From assembly GCA_038526275.1 (NCBI GenBank), contig JBCBGY010000001.1, forward strand, positions 1 to 64,000: a stretch of 64,000 nt of DNA. Direction: 5' to 3'. Made by a program: the position numbers and the translations under genes. How positions within the stretch are numbered: the stretch's first letter is position 1; each line of letters opens with the position of its first letter. Positions 25,483 through 34,381 of the stretch are shown here, piece by piece. Under the pieces are notes generated by a model, which searched no databases, had not been told where the DNA came from, and saw only the letters and a program-made list of their open reading frames with translations. The stretch is from 188UL27-1 sp038526275 (GTDB lineage: Bacteria > Pseudomonadota > Alphaproteobacteria > Rhodobacterales > Rhodobacteraceae).

Positions 25483-26723
25483 TGGATGGAGTGATTGAAA
25501 GCCGAACCCCTCGCATGGATGCGGTCCGCGCCGAGCAGCCGCTTGCCGGACGAAAGGTGCTGATCGTTGTCGAAAACCTGCCCTTGCCGTTTGACCGCAG
25601 GGTTTGGCACGAATGCCGGACCCTGACTGCGGCGGGCGCTCTTGTCAGTGTGATCTGCCCCACCGGCAAGGGTTATGAAGCGCCTTACGAAGAGATCGAC
25701 GGGGTGCATATCTATCGCCATAAATTGCCCTTCGACGCGTCTGGCGCGATCGGGTACTTGGTCGAATATGGCGCGGCGCTTTGGCACGAAATGCGTTTGG
25801 CCCTTCGAATCGCGCGAAAGCACGGGTTCGATACGATTCAGGGCTGCAATCCGCCTGACCTGATCTTCCTCGTCGCGTTGCCCTTCAAGCTGTTCGGCAA
25901 GCGCTACATCTTTGATCATCACGATATTAACCCAGAGCTCTACGAGGCCAAGTTCAACGAGCGCGGCTTTTTCTGGCGGTTGATGATGACCTTCGAGAAG
26001 TGGACCTTCCGCACGGCAAAGGTCGTCATCTCGACCAACAATTCCTATCGCGACATTGCAATGACCCGTGGCGGCAAGAAGGCCGAAGACGTCTTCGTCG
26101 TGCGCTCCGGCCCCGACCTGACCCGCCTGCATGTCCTGCCGCCGAACGACAAATGGCGCAACGGGCGCAAGCATATGGTCGGCTATGTCGGGGTGATGGG
26201 CGCGCAGGAAGGATTAGATCTTCTGCTCGAAAGCGCGAAGGACATGATCCAGAACCGTGGGATCGATGTGCAATTCGTGCTGGTCGGTGGTGGCCCGTCC
26301 CTGGCAGAGCTTCAGGCGATGGCCGCGGATATGGGTCTGCAAGACCACGTTACCTTTACCGGTCGCGCGCCGGATCAGGATTTGTTTGAGGTGCTGTCAA
26401 CGGCGGATGTGTGCGTGAACCCGGATCGCGTGAACCCGATGAACGACAAATCCACAATGAACAAGATTCTGGAATATATGGCCTTTTCAAAGCCGATCGT
26501 GCAGTTCGAAGTGGCCGAAGGGCGGTACTCCGCACAGGATGCCTCGCTTTACGCCGTGCCGAACGACACCAAGGACATGGCCGACAAGATTGCGGAACTG
26601 CTGGAAGATCCCGAAAGGCGCGCCAAAATGGGTCAGTTTGGGCGCGCCCGGGTCGAGGCGGAACTGAGCTGGGATCACCAGGTAGATACGCTCATCGCCG
26701 CCTATAAACGGGCCGCCGCTTAA
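25482..26723 (+). CDS. Glycosyltransferase family 4 (WbuB-like)
   Basis: A retaining GT-B enzyme of 413 residues. Seen: the N-terminal domain with VLIVVENLPLPFDRRVWHEC and GYLVEYGAALWHEM, the linker FDHHDINPELYEAKF, then the GT1-type C-terminal domain with VGYVGVMGAQEGLDLLLESA, VLVGGGPSLAELQAMAADMG, FTGRAPDQDLFEVLSTADVC and the nucleotide-binding NDKSTMNKILEYMAFSKPIV. It starts one base inside the AlgD-like stop, so is translationally coupled. Probably adds a sugar in the cytoplasm. Its stop codon overlaps the stop of the convergent spike base gene in a shared TTAA. Confidence 0.9.
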   Translation: MDGVIESRTPRMDAVRAEQPLAGRKVLIVVENLPLPFDRRVWHECRTLTAAGALVSVICPTGKGYEAPYEEIDGVHIYRHKLPFDASGAIGYLVEYGAALWHEMRLALRIARKHGFDTIQGCNPPDLIFLVALPFKLFGKRYIFDHHDINPELYEAKFNERGFFWRLMMTFEKWTFRTAKVVISTNNSYRDIAMTRGGKKAEDVFVVRSGPDLTRLHVLPPNDKWRNGRKHMVGYVGVMGAQEGLDLLLESAKDMIQNRGIDVQFVLVGGGPSLAELQAMAADMGLQDHVTFTGRAPDQDLFEVLSTADVCVNPDRVNPMNDKSTMNKILEYMAFSKPIVQFEVAEGRYSAQDASLYAVPNDTKDMADKIAELLEDPERRAKMGQFGRARVEAELSWDHQVDTLIAAYKRAAA

Positions 26724-26986
26724 GACAGGCCCTGAATACCTGTGGCCGTCGTTCCCGTGGCCCAAACACGGCTCACGCGGATCGGGAACATGGAACCGGC
26801 CGCGATGTAGACCGTGCCCACGTCGCCTGTGCTGGTCGTCACGCGAACCGAACCGCTGCCTGACACGTTCAGCGCGCGGGTCATGTACGCCAAGTCATTG
26901 TCATTATTGGGTGTGATCGCTTCGATCCGTTCAGCGGGTGAGGTCGGGCTGGTAGCGAACTCTCTAAAGATGTCAGTGGTGCTCAT
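26720..26986 (-). CDS. Spike base protein, GTA Rcc01079 family
   Basis: An 88-residue beta-rich protein resembling the spike base protein (GhsA, Rcc01079) of the Rhodobacter capsulatus gene transfer agent and related phage proteins. Seen: ITPNNDNDLAYMTRALNVSG, a strand-rich middle (SVRVTTSTGDVGTVYIAAG) and the family ending FPIRVSRVWATGTTATGIQG. The same frame stays open upstream to 27850, but that stretch is antisense to the aldolase gene; ATG 26986 has AGGAG about 7 bases upstream. No other GTA gene is nearby, so it is isolated from the GTA cluster. It may be a moved duplicate, a small phage relic, or part of a separate spike module. Confidence 0.8.
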   Translation of the reverse strand: MSTTDIFREFATSPTSPAERIEAITPNNDNDLAYMTRALNVSGSGSVRVTTSTGDVGTVYIAAGSMFPIRVSRVWATGTTATGIQGLS

Positions 26987-27142
26987 GGACTGCTCCTGCA
27001 CATGGGGTGATGGCGGTCTTTTAGGCGGCAAACCTCCCCACCCCCTTACCGAACCGTTCGGCGTACCCATGATCTCGCAACAGGCGCTGGCGACGGCGAC
27101 GGGTTGAGCGTAGACTATCCCAAAATCAGGAGGCGCACTTTC

Positions 27143-27904
27143 ATGTCCACAATGCTGTTCAGCAATTTGCCCAATATCAGCCACTGGTCCGACCGGGTCG
27201 ATCTGGCCGCAGCCTTCCGCTGGACGGCCCGGCTGAACATGCACGAAGCCGTGGCAAACCATTTCAGCCTCGCGGTAAATGACAGCGGCACCAAATTCCT
27301 GATGAACCCCAATCAGGTGCATTTTTCGCGCATTCGCGCCTCTGATCTGCTGCTGATCGATGCTGAAGATCCCCAAACGCTCAACGCTGCCAATGCGCCC
27401 GACCCAACAGCCTGGGGGCTTCACGGTGCCTTGCATCGTAAGTGTCCCCATGCCCGTTGTGCCATGCATGTGCATTCGATTTTCGCCACTGTGCTGGCAT
27501 CGCTCGAAGATAGCCGCCTGCCGCCCATCGATCAGAACTGCGCCATGTTCTACGACCGGTGCGTGATCGACGAAGAATATGGAGGACTGGCCTTCGAAGA
27601 AGAGGGCGAGCGCTGCGCCGAGCTTTTGCAGGATCCCAAGCACAAGGTGCTGATCATGGGGAACCACGGCGTCATGGTCATTGGCGAAACTGTCGCTGAC
27701 ACGTTCAATCGGCTTTACTACTTTGAGCGCGCGGCGGAGACTTACATCCGAGCCTTGCAAACCGGTCAGCGTCTGCGCGTCATTCCCAAAGATATTGCCG
27801 AAAAAACCGCGCAAGAGATCGAGGACTATCCCGACCAGGCCACAAAGCACCTGTCCGAGTTGAAGCTCATTCTGGACGCCGAGGATCCAGACTACGCCAA
27901 ATGA
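27143..27904 (+). CDS. Class II aldolase/adducin family protein
   Basis: A 253-residue zinc-dependent aldolase-like protein. Seen: the N-terminal helix AAFRWTARLNMHEAVANHFS, the substrate-phosphate-like loop FLMNPNQVHFSRI, the metal-binding MHVHSIFATVLASLED (about residues 108-123) and MGNHGVMVIGETV with the third His. Members include fuculose-1-phosphate aldolase and ribulose-phosphate epimerase, but this subgroup is usually annotated only to family level. An AGGAGG site lies 10 bases upstream of ATG 27143, which decides the start over the open frame from 27104. It ends 13 bases before the next gene. Confidence 0.88.
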   Translation: MSTMLFSNLPNISHWSDRVDLAAAFRWTARLNMHEAVANHFSLAVNDSGTKFLMNPNQVHFSRIRASDLLLIDAEDPQTLNAANAPDPTAWGLHGALHRKCPHARCAMHVHSIFATVLASLEDSRLPPIDQNCAMFYDRCVIDEEYGGLAFEEEGERCAELLQDPKHKVLIMGNHGVMVIGETVADTFNRLYYFERAAETYIRALQTGQRLRVIPKDIAEKTAQEIEDYPDQATKHLSELKLILDAEDPDYAK

Positions 27905-27917
27905 GCCCTAGGTTCGC

Positions 27918-28757
27918 ATGACCGGAACGCTCCTTTCCCTGGGCCACGGCTATTCTGCTCGGGCGGTGGCCAAGCTTTTGCAGCCGCTCGGGTGGCAGAT
28001 TAGCGGCACCACGCGCTCCGCAGACAAAATAGCGGCCTTGAAGGCGACAGGGGTCACGCCTCTGATCGTGCCCGGTGATCCGCTGGATTTATCGGGTGTC
28101 ACACATTTGTTGATCTCGGCCAGCCCCGATGCAGATGGCGACCCGTTCCTGCCGTTGATCAAAGAGGCTTTGGCGACACAGACTCCGCCTTGGATCGGCT
28201 ATCTGTCCACGACGGGCGTTTACGGCGATCACCAGGGCCGATGGGTCGACGAAGAGACGCCCTGCACGCCCGGCAACCAGCGCGGCAAATGGCGGGTGCG
28301 GGCGGAGCAGCAATGGCTTGAACATGGCGCCCATATCTTTCGCCTTGCGGGCATCTACGGGCCGGGGCGCGGTCCATTTTCAAAGGTTCGCAATGGGACG
28401 GCACGGCGGATCATCAAGCCGGGCCAGGTGTTTGGCCGGATCCATGTGGAAGACATTGCCCAGGTGGTTGTTGCGTCGATTGACCGGCCTAATCCCGGTC
28501 GGATCTACAATGTGTGTGACGACGAACCCGCCCCGCCGGAAGACGTGCTGGGCTATGCAGCAGAACTTCTCGGCGTGCCACTGCCGCCCGAAGAAGATTT
28601 TGAGACCGCAGAGATGACCCCCATGGCCCGCAGTTTCTACGCTGAGAGCCGCAGGGTCCGAAATGACCGGATCAAATCAGAGCTTGGCGTGAGGCTGCGC
28701 TATCCGGATTACCGGTCCGGCCTTCAGGCTCTGCTGGCCGCCGAAGCCATCGCCTGA
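27918..28757 (+). CDS. NAD(P)-binding oxidoreductase, YeeZ-like
   Basis: A 279-residue extended Rossmann protein. Seen: the nucleotide-binding start LLSLGHGYSARAVAKLLQPL (glycine-rich but atypical), ISGTTRSADK, LSTTGVYGDHQGRWVDEETP with the Y of the SDR-like core, FRLAGIYGPGRGPFSKVRNG, and the C-terminal YNVCDDEPAPPEDVLGYAAE. This matches the NAD-dependent epimerase-like group (YeeZ), whose reaction is unknown. It follows the aldolase gene by 13 bases and may be co-transcribed. Confidence 0.82.
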   Translation: MTGTLLSLGHGYSARAVAKLLQPLGWQISGTTRSADKIAALKATGVTPLIVPGDPLDLSGVTHLLISASPDADGDPFLPLIKEALATQTPPWIGYLSTTGVYGDHQGRWVDEETPCTPGNQRGKWRVRAEQQWLEHGAHIFRLAGIYGPGRGPFSKVRNGTARRIIKPGQVFGRIHVEDIAQVVVASIDRPNPGRIYNVCDDEPAPPEDVLGYAAELLGVPLPPEEDFETAEMTPMARSFYAESRRVRNDRIKSELGVRLRYPDYRSGLQALLAAEAIA

Positions 28758-28831
28758 CACGCCCGCGCCTATTTGCGGAAAGAACCGCTGATGCGTCTTG
28801 CGAAGTTCCCCGCATGGCGAGATACTGCGCC

Positions 28832-30631
28832 ATGACGCAACGATTTCCGTCTTGGCAAGACAGTGCCGCCGCATTGATCGCGACGGCCCATGGCGAAACA
28901 GCGGCCGATCTGGTCGTAACCGGCGGCAAAGTCGTTCTGGTTCAAACCCGTGAAATCCTCGACTGGCAGATCGCGGTCAAAGCTGGACGGTTCGCCTATG
29001 TCGGCCCGGATGCCAGCCATTGCATAGGTCCGGAGACAACACAGATCGACGCAGCTGGCCGTTACGTGATCCCAGGCTTCTGCGACGGCCACCTGCATAT
29101 CGAAAGCGGCATGTTGACGCCTGCCGAATTCGCCCGTGCCGTCATCCCCCACGGCACCACCACCCTTCTTACCGATCCCCATGAGATCGCGAATGTCCTG
29201 GGCCTCGCCGGGGTGCGCCTGATGCATGACGAGGCGGCGTTGCAGCCCATCAACATCTATACCCAGATGCCCTCCTGCGCCCCGTCAGCCCCAGGGTTGG
29301 AGACCACAGGCCACGAAATCACGCCAGCCGATGTGGCAGAAGCCATGTCCTGGCCTGGCATTATCGGGCTGGGCGAGATGATGAACTTTCCAGGCGTCAT
29401 CCATCGTGACCCGAAGATGCTGGCCGAAATTGCAGCAACCCAGGCCGCAGGCAAAACCGTGGGCGGCCACTATGCCTCACCCGATCTTGGCCCCGCCTTT
29501 CATGCTTATGCCGCCGGTGGGCCTGCGGATGACCATGAGGGCACCTGCGAGGCCGACGCGATTGCCCGGATGCGTCAGGGCATGCGCGCGATGATCCGTT
29601 TGGGCAGCGCCTGGTACGATGTGGAAAGCCAGATTACGGCGATCACGGAACAGGGACTCGACCCCCGGAACATGATCCTGTGCACGGATGACTGCCATTC
29701 CGGCACGCTCGTCCATGACGGGCACATGGATCGGGTGGTGCGCCACGCCATCGATTGCGGTTGCCCGCCCTTGATCGCGCTGCAAATGGCCAGCGTGAAC
29801 ACCGCCACCCATTTCGGGCTGGAGCGCGAACTTGGCAGTATCGCGCCCGGACGCCGCGCCGACATGATCTTGACCTCTGATCTGACGACGTTGCCCATCG
29901 AACGGGTCATCGCGGGCGGAAAAACCGTGGCAGAGGCTGGTCAGATCACTACAGAGTGCCCGCACCTCGATTGGCCCGCGACAGCGCGACAAACCGTTCG
30001 AATGGCGCGACCTGTGACGGCCACGGATTTCGATATCCCTGCGCCGCCAGGGGCCCAAACGGTCACGGCACAGGTGATCGGCGTTGTCGAAAATCAGGCC
30101 CCGACCCAGGCCCTGACGGCAGAGATTGATGTTGAGGCTGGCATGTTGGCCCCAAAAGGCGACGTGGCCCGGATTGCCCTGGTCGAACGGCACAAGGCCA
30201 CGGGCGGCGTAACGAACGGCCTGGTGTCCGGTTTTGGCTACACTACGTCGATGGCCCTGGCCTCGACCGTCGCCCATGACAGTCACCATATGATTGTGGT
30301 CGGCACGTCGCCGGGCGATATGGCTCTGGCCGCGAACCGGCTGGCGGAGGTCGGAGGCGGCGTAACCTTCTGGCAGGACGGTGCCGAACAGGCCTTGATC
30401 GAACTTCCAATCGCGGGGCTCATGTCTGACCGCCCGGCAGCCGAAGTCGCGGCCAAAGCCGACCAACTGGGCGCAGCCATGCGCGCCGCCGGATGCAGCC
30501 TGAACAATGCCTTCATGCAGCATTCGCTTCTGGCGCTCGTGGTGATCCCGGAACTCCGGATCTCTGATCTTGGCTTGGTCGATGTGAGGGAGTTCGCCCT
30601 GACAGATCTAGTTGTGGCGGAGGTGCCATGA
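28832..30631 (+). CDS. ade: Adenine deaminase
   Basis: Converts adenine to hypoxanthine and ammonia in purine salvage. 599 residues from ATG 28832, the size of the Ade amidohydrolase family. Seen: the N-terminal beta-sandwich, the metal-binding VIPGFCDGHLHIESGML, TTTLLTDPHEIANV, GLGEMMNFPGV, the catalytic core CTDDCHSGTLVHDGHMDRVV and LGSIAPGRRADMIL, then a C-terminal domain with GFGYTTSMALASTVAHDSHH. ATG 28814, six codons earlier, is also in frame; neither has a strong ribosome site. The next gene is AMP nucleosidase, whose product adenine is this enzyme's substrate. Confidence 0.93.
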   Translation: MTQRFPSWQDSAAALIATAHGETAADLVVTGGKVVLVQTREILDWQIAVKAGRFAYVGPDASHCIGPETTQIDAAGRYVIPGFCDGHLHIESGMLTPAEFARAVIPHGTTTLLTDPHEIANVLGLAGVRLMHDEAALQPINIYTQMPSCAPSAPGLETTGHEITPADVAEAMSWPGIIGLGEMMNFPGVIHRDPKMLAEIAATQAAGKTVGGHYASPDLGPAFHAYAAGGPADDHEGTCEADAIARMRQGMRAMIRLGSAWYDVESQITAITEQGLDPRNMILCTDDCHSGTLVHDGHMDRVVRHAIDCGCPPLIALQMASVNTATHFGLERELGSIAPGRRADMILTSDLTTLPIERVIAGGKTVAEAGQITTECPHLDWPATARQTVRMARPVTATDFDIPAPPGAQTVTAQVIGVVENQAPTQALTAEIDVEAGMLAPKGDVARIALVERHKATGGVTNGLVSGFGYTTSMALASTVAHDSHHMIVVGTSPGDMALAANRLAEVGGGVTFWQDGAEQALIELPIAGLMSDRPAAEVAAKADQLGAAMRAAGCSLNNAFMQHSLLALVVIPELRISDLGLVDVREFALTDLVVAEVP

Positions 30632-30667
30632 TAGGCAGGCACACCGGCTTTCAGAAAAGTTGACCCC

Positions 30668-32149
30668 ATGACCGTTCAGCCCATCGCACCTATCCTCACA
30701 CCGCCCGATCAGAAGACGGCGAGTTTTACGTCCGCGTCCGAGGCGGTGGATCATCTGATCGCTCTCTATGCGGCGGCAACCGCCTTCCTGCGGGAGGGTT
30801 TTTCCAAGACGGTCGGCGGCGATCGGCCTGATTGCCGCTTCCGGGCGTTCTACCCGGAGATCCGGCTGAAAACGACAACCTTTGCCCGGATCGACAGTCG
30901 ACTGGCCTTTGGCCATGTCGCATCGCCCGGCATCTATTCGACGACAATCACGCAGCCGGACCTGTTCCGCCATTACCTGACTCAGCAGATCGGACTGTTG
31001 ATCGAAAATCATGGCCTGCCCGTTGTGATTGGCCCCTCCGAGACGCCAATCCCCGTGCATTTCGCCGTGGCCGAAGACGCCTCGATCACGGTACCTCAGG
31101 AAGGGGCCATGACCTTCCCGTTAAGGGACTTCTTCGATGTGCCGGATCTTGCCACCACACACGACGATATCGTGAACAATGCGGCCTATCTGCATGAAGA
31201 TGGCTCCAGCCCGCTCGCGCCGTTCACGGCCCAACGGGTTGACTATTCGCTGGCCCGCCTCAGCCACTACACCGCGACCCGCCCCGAATATTTCCAGAAC
31301 CACGTTCTGTTTACCAACTACCAGTTCTACGTGGACGAATTCGAAAGCTACGCGCGGGACGCCCTCGCCGATCCGTCCAGCGGCTACGAGGCGTTCGTCG
31401 CTCCCGGAAACCAGGTGATCACGGCTGCGGACGGAGAACTGAAACCGCTGGCCAAGCTGCCGCAAATGCCCAGCTACCACCTGACCCGTGCAAATGGCGA
31501 CGGGGTGACCCTGGTCAATATCGGCGTCGGTCCGTCGAACGCCAAAACCGCGACCGACCATATCGCGGTCTTGCGGCCCCGCGCCTGGCTGATGGTCGGG
31601 CACTGCGCCGGACTGCGCAATACGCAAAGCCTGGGTGACTTCGTTCTGGCCCATGCCTATCTGCGCGAAGACCACGTGCTGGATGACGACCTGCCGATCT
31701 GGGTCCCGATCCCGGCGCTGGCAGAGATGCAAATAGCCCTCGAAGAGGCGGTGGCCGAGGTCACCCAGTTAGAAGGGTACGAACTGAAAAGCATCATGCG
31801 CACCGGCACCGTTGCCACAATCGACAACCGCAATTGGGAATTGCGGGACCAATCCGGCCCAGTGCAGCGCCTGAGCCAGTCCCGCGCCATTGCGCTCGAT
31901 ATGGAAAGTGCCACCATCGCGGCGAATGGCTTTCGGTTCCGTGTGCCATATGGCACGCTGCTGTGCGTTTCCGACAAGCCCTTGCATGGCGAATTGAAGC
32001 TTCCAGGCATGGCTTCGGACTTTTACAGGACCCAAGTTTCCCGCCACTTGTTGATCGGCATTCGCGCCATGGAACAGCTGCGGAGCATGCCGTTGGAGCG
32101 TTTGCACAGCCGAAAGCTACGCAGTTTCGACGAAACCGCGTTTTTATAG
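30668..32149 (+). CDS. amn: AMP nucleosidase
   Basis: Cleaves AMP to adenine and ribose 5-phosphate, regulating the adenylate pool. 493 residues as in other proteobacterial Amn. Seen: an N-terminal regulatory domain, then the phosphorylase-like catalytic half with NIGVGPSNAKTATDHIAVLR, WLMVGHCAGLRNTQSLGDFV, AYLREDHVLDDDLP, and the ending ALDMESATIAANGFRFRVPY followed by CVSDKPLHGELK. It follows ade by 36 bases, so the two genes probably form an AMP to adenine to hypoxanthine salvage pair. Confidence 0.95.
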   Translation: MTVQPIAPILTPPDQKTASFTSASEAVDHLIALYAAATAFLREGFSKTVGGDRPDCRFRAFYPEIRLKTTTFARIDSRLAFGHVASPGIYSTTITQPDLFRHYLTQQIGLLIENHGLPVVIGPSETPIPVHFAVAEDASITVPQEGAMTFPLRDFFDVPDLATTHDDIVNNAAYLHEDGSSPLAPFTAQRVDYSLARLSHYTATRPEYFQNHVLFTNYQFYVDEFESYARDALADPSSGYEAFVAPGNQVITAADGELKPLAKLPQMPSYHLTRANGDGVTLVNIGVGPSNAKTATDHIAVLRPRAWLMVGHCAGLRNTQSLGDFVLAHAYLREDHVLDDDLPIWVPIPALAEMQIALEEAVAEVTQLEGYELKSIMRTGTVATIDNRNWELRDQSGPVQRLSQSRAIALDMESATIAANGFRFRVPYGTLLCVSDKPLHGELKLPGMASDFYRTQVSRHLLIGIRAMEQLRSMPLERLHSRKLRSFDETAFL

Positions 32150-32297
32150 GCTGAAAAGCCACGCTCCGCTGCGGAAACGTGCGTGAATCCCCTTGATTTA
32201 CTGGAGCCTCAGTCACAAAAGATTGAGACACCACCCTACATGGCGTGGCACGGCGGAAAATCACCCCAACAGGGGGGCAATAACGAGGAGACCAATA

Positions 32298-32585
32298 ATG
32301 GGCAAACCAATGACCAAGACTCAGCTTGTCGCTGCGCTCGCCGAAGAAATGGGGGCAGACAAGAAAAGTGCGGCCACCGCTTTGGACGCGATTTCAGGCA
32401 TCATCACCAAAGAAGTCGCCGGCGGCGGCGCTGTGACATTACCAGGCGTGGGCAAGATTTACTGTCGTGAGCGGCCCGAGCGTGAAGTCCGGAACCCTGC
32501 GACAGGCGAGAAGATCAAGAAGGAAGCCGACAAGGTGGTCAAGATGACCATCGCCAAGGCGCTGAAAGACAGCGTAAACGGCTGA
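32298..32585 (+). CDS. HU-family DNA-binding protein
   Basis: A 95-residue histone-like protein that bends DNA. Seen: KTQLVAALAEEMGADKKSAA, the helical dimerisation body, the GVGKIYCRERPEREVRNPAT arm with the R-N-P tip (about residues 50-69), and a lysine-rich C-terminus. The frame is open from 32193, but ATG 32298 has GAGGAG upstream and gives the family N-terminus. A strong terminator follows 26 bases after the stop, so it is likely monocistronic and well expressed. Confidence 0.93.
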   Translation: MGKPMTKTQLVAALAEEMGADKKSAATALDAISGIITKEVAGGGAVTLPGVGKIYCRERPEREVRNPATGEKIKKEADKVVKMTIAKALKDSVNG

Positions 32586-32611
32586 CCCAACCTACAGATT
32601 GAGTTGACGTG

Positions 32612-32642
32612 GGGCTGCTGGAATGCAGCCCTTCAGTTTTTT
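32612..32642 (+). terminator. Rho-independent terminator after the HU gene
   Basis: A perfect 7-pair stem GGGCTGC/GCAGCCC with a 6-base loop at 32612-32631, followed by TTCAGTTTTTT. It lies 26 bases after the HU stop codon. Confidence 0.9.
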
Positions 32643-32696
32643 GGGCAACGGTGCTCCAGACGGTCGGCTTGATCGGTCGACCCAGAGAGGCTTCTC

Positions 32697-33566
32697 ATGG
32701 ACAGTCGTGCCGTTTTGGCTGGCCTGGTCTTTGTCATTATCTGGTCGTCCGCATTCAGTTCGGCCAGGATCATTGTGGCTGCCGCTTCGCCTCTGGGCGC
32801 TCTGTCTCTGCGCTTCTTTATCTCCGGATTGATCGCCGTTGCCATTGCAAGATCCCTTGGCCAGTCTTGGCGGCTGACGGCCCCACAATGGCGCGCGACA
32901 ATCATCTTCGGCGTGTGCCAAAACGCGCTTTATCTGGGTCTGAACTTTCACGCGATGCAAACGATTGAGGCCTCGCTCGCCTCGATCATCGCATCAACCA
33001 TGCCGTTGCTCGTCGCACTCTTGGGCTGGGCCTTCTTCCGGGAAAAACTGTCGGTCGTGGCGCTTGGCGGATTGTGCGCAGGTTTCGCGGGGGTGGCAAT
33101 CATCATGGGCGGCAGACTGGCGGGTGAGGCAGATCTGTCCGGCATCCTACTCTGTAGTCTGGGCGCGTTGGCCCTTTCTTTTGCAACCCTTGTCGTCCGC
33201 GACGCTATTTCCTCGGGCAGCCTGATGATGGTGATCGGACTGCAAATGCTGATCGGCTCCGCCACATTGGCTCTCGGATCATTGCTGACCGAAGAGTGGC
33301 GCTTGGACTGGTCCACAGCATTCGTGGTGGCGTTCGTTTATACCACATTGGTGCCTGGCCTATTGGCGACATTCCTGTGGGTCTGGCTCGTTGAACGGAT
33401 CGGCGCGATCAAAGCCGCCGCCTTCCACTTTCTAAACCCATTCTTCGGAGTGGCCATTGCCGCAGCCCTTCTTTCGGAACAGATCCGAACAGCCGATATC
33501 GTGGGCGTTATCATCATTATGATTGGGATTTTGGCGGTTCAACTTTCGAAAACGCAAAAGACGTAA
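32697..33566 (+). CDS. EamA/DMT-family transporter
   Basis: An inner-membrane exporter of the drug/metabolite transporter superfamily, 289 residues with about ten helices in two EamA repeats (about residues 5-135 and 145-285). Seen: LAGLVFVIIWSSAFSSARII in helix 1, the repeat-1 end LAGLCAGFAGVAIIMGG (with one residue variation), and the repeat-2 motif FLWVWLVERIGAIKAAAFHF. Substrates are typically amino acids or metabolites; none can be named. It stands alone between the HU terminator and ccdA. Confidence 0.9.
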   Translation: MDSRAVLAGLVFVIIWSSAFSSARIIVAAASPLGALSLRFFISGLIAVAIARSLGQSWRLTAPQWRATIIFGVCQNALYLGLNFHAMQTIEASLASIIASTMPLLVALLGWAFFREKLSVVALGGLCAGFAGVAIIMGGRLAGEADLSGILLCSLGALALSFATLVVRDAISSGSLMMVIGLQMLIGSATLALGSLLTEEWRLDWSTAFVVAFVYTTLVPGLLATFLWVWLVERIGAIKAAAFHFLNPFFGVAIAAALLSEQIRTADIVGVIIIMIGILAVQLSKTQKT

Positions 33567-33644
33567 TTCTCCCCACAGCTTTGTTATCGCCCGTTAGCGG
33601 TAACGGAGATGACAAATCACCCGACTGTCGGGCATGGAGCCGCC

Positions 33645-34358
33645 ATGGATTTACTTCTCGGATATGGCGCCGGTCTTTTGACCCTGATTAACCCTTGCGT
33701 GCTGCCGGTCTTGCCGATTGTGCTGGCCGGCGCGCTGCAGGCCAGTCGCTGGGGGCCTGTTGCCCTTGCGGCGGGCATGAGCCTGGCCTTCGTCACGCTG
33801 GGATTGGGGGTTGCCACACTGGGCCAATCCTTTGACATCGACGAAGAGATCGTTGCGCAAGTTGCAGCACTCCTGATGGTAGGCTTTGGTTTGGTGCTGC
33901 TGGTACCCCGCTTTTCCGCAAGTTTTGCCACCGCCACAGCAGGTATGGCCGCCGGTGCCGACGCCCGCATGGACCAGCTTGATACAACCAGCCTGCGTGG
34001 CCAGTTCCTCGGCGGTATGCTCCTGGGCGCCGTTTGGAGCCCATGCGTGGGCCCGACCCTGGGCGCGGCCATATCCCTCGCCTTCAGCGGAGAAAGCCTG
34101 GGCTGGGCGGGTGCAATCATGTCCGCCTTCGCCCTCGGAGTCTCCACCATCATCCTGGCGCTCGGCTATGGCGCGCGTTCGGCGCTGCAACGGCGCAAGG
34201 CTTGGATGCATGCCGTCGCTATCCGCGCCCGCCCTATCCTAGGCATCGTATTCGTTCTGGTTGGTGTCGGTATCTTCTTCGGGGTGCATAAACTCTTGGA
34301 GATCTGGGCGCTCGACGTCCTGCCGATCTGGCTTCAAGACCTATCTGTCGCGTTGTAA
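33645..34358 (+). CDS. ccdA: CcdA-type cytochrome c biogenesis/thiol transport protein
   Basis: A six-helix inner-membrane protein of 237 residues that passes electrons from cytoplasmic thioredoxin to periplasmic thiol proteins. Seen: the conserved helix-1 cysteine in LINPCVLPVLPIVLAGAL (about residues 14-31), a second conserved cysteine in AVWSPCVGPTLGAAISLAFS (about 128-147), and an internally duplicated three-helix pattern. ATG 33645 with GGAG upstream is chosen over ATG 33609, which would add a polar tail. The thioredoxin-like gene 23 bases downstream is the likely electron acceptor. Confidence 0.9.
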   Translation: MDLLLGYGAGLLTLINPCVLPVLPIVLAGALQASRWGPVALAAGMSLAFVTLGLGVATLGQSFDIDEEIVAQVAALLMVGFGLVLLVPRFSASFATATAGMAAGADARMDQLDTTSLRGQFLGGMLLGAVWSPCVGPTLGAAISLAFSGESLGWAGAIMSAFALGVSTIILALGYGARSALQRRKAWMHAVAIRARPILGIVFVLVGVGIFFGVHKLLEIWALDVLPIWLQDLSVAL

Positions 34359-34381
34359 CTTCACCCCTGAGGAGAAATTCA

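Noticed and set aside
26987..27850. Long upstream extension (288 codons) of the spike base frame on the minus strand
   Set aside because: It is antisense to the class II aldolase gene and shows no family-like sequence; the ribosome site and family N-terminus are at 26986.
29477..30523. 348-codon open frame on the minus strand
   Set aside because: Opposite the adenine deaminase gene, whose catalytic motifs are clear; the antisense product has no family features.
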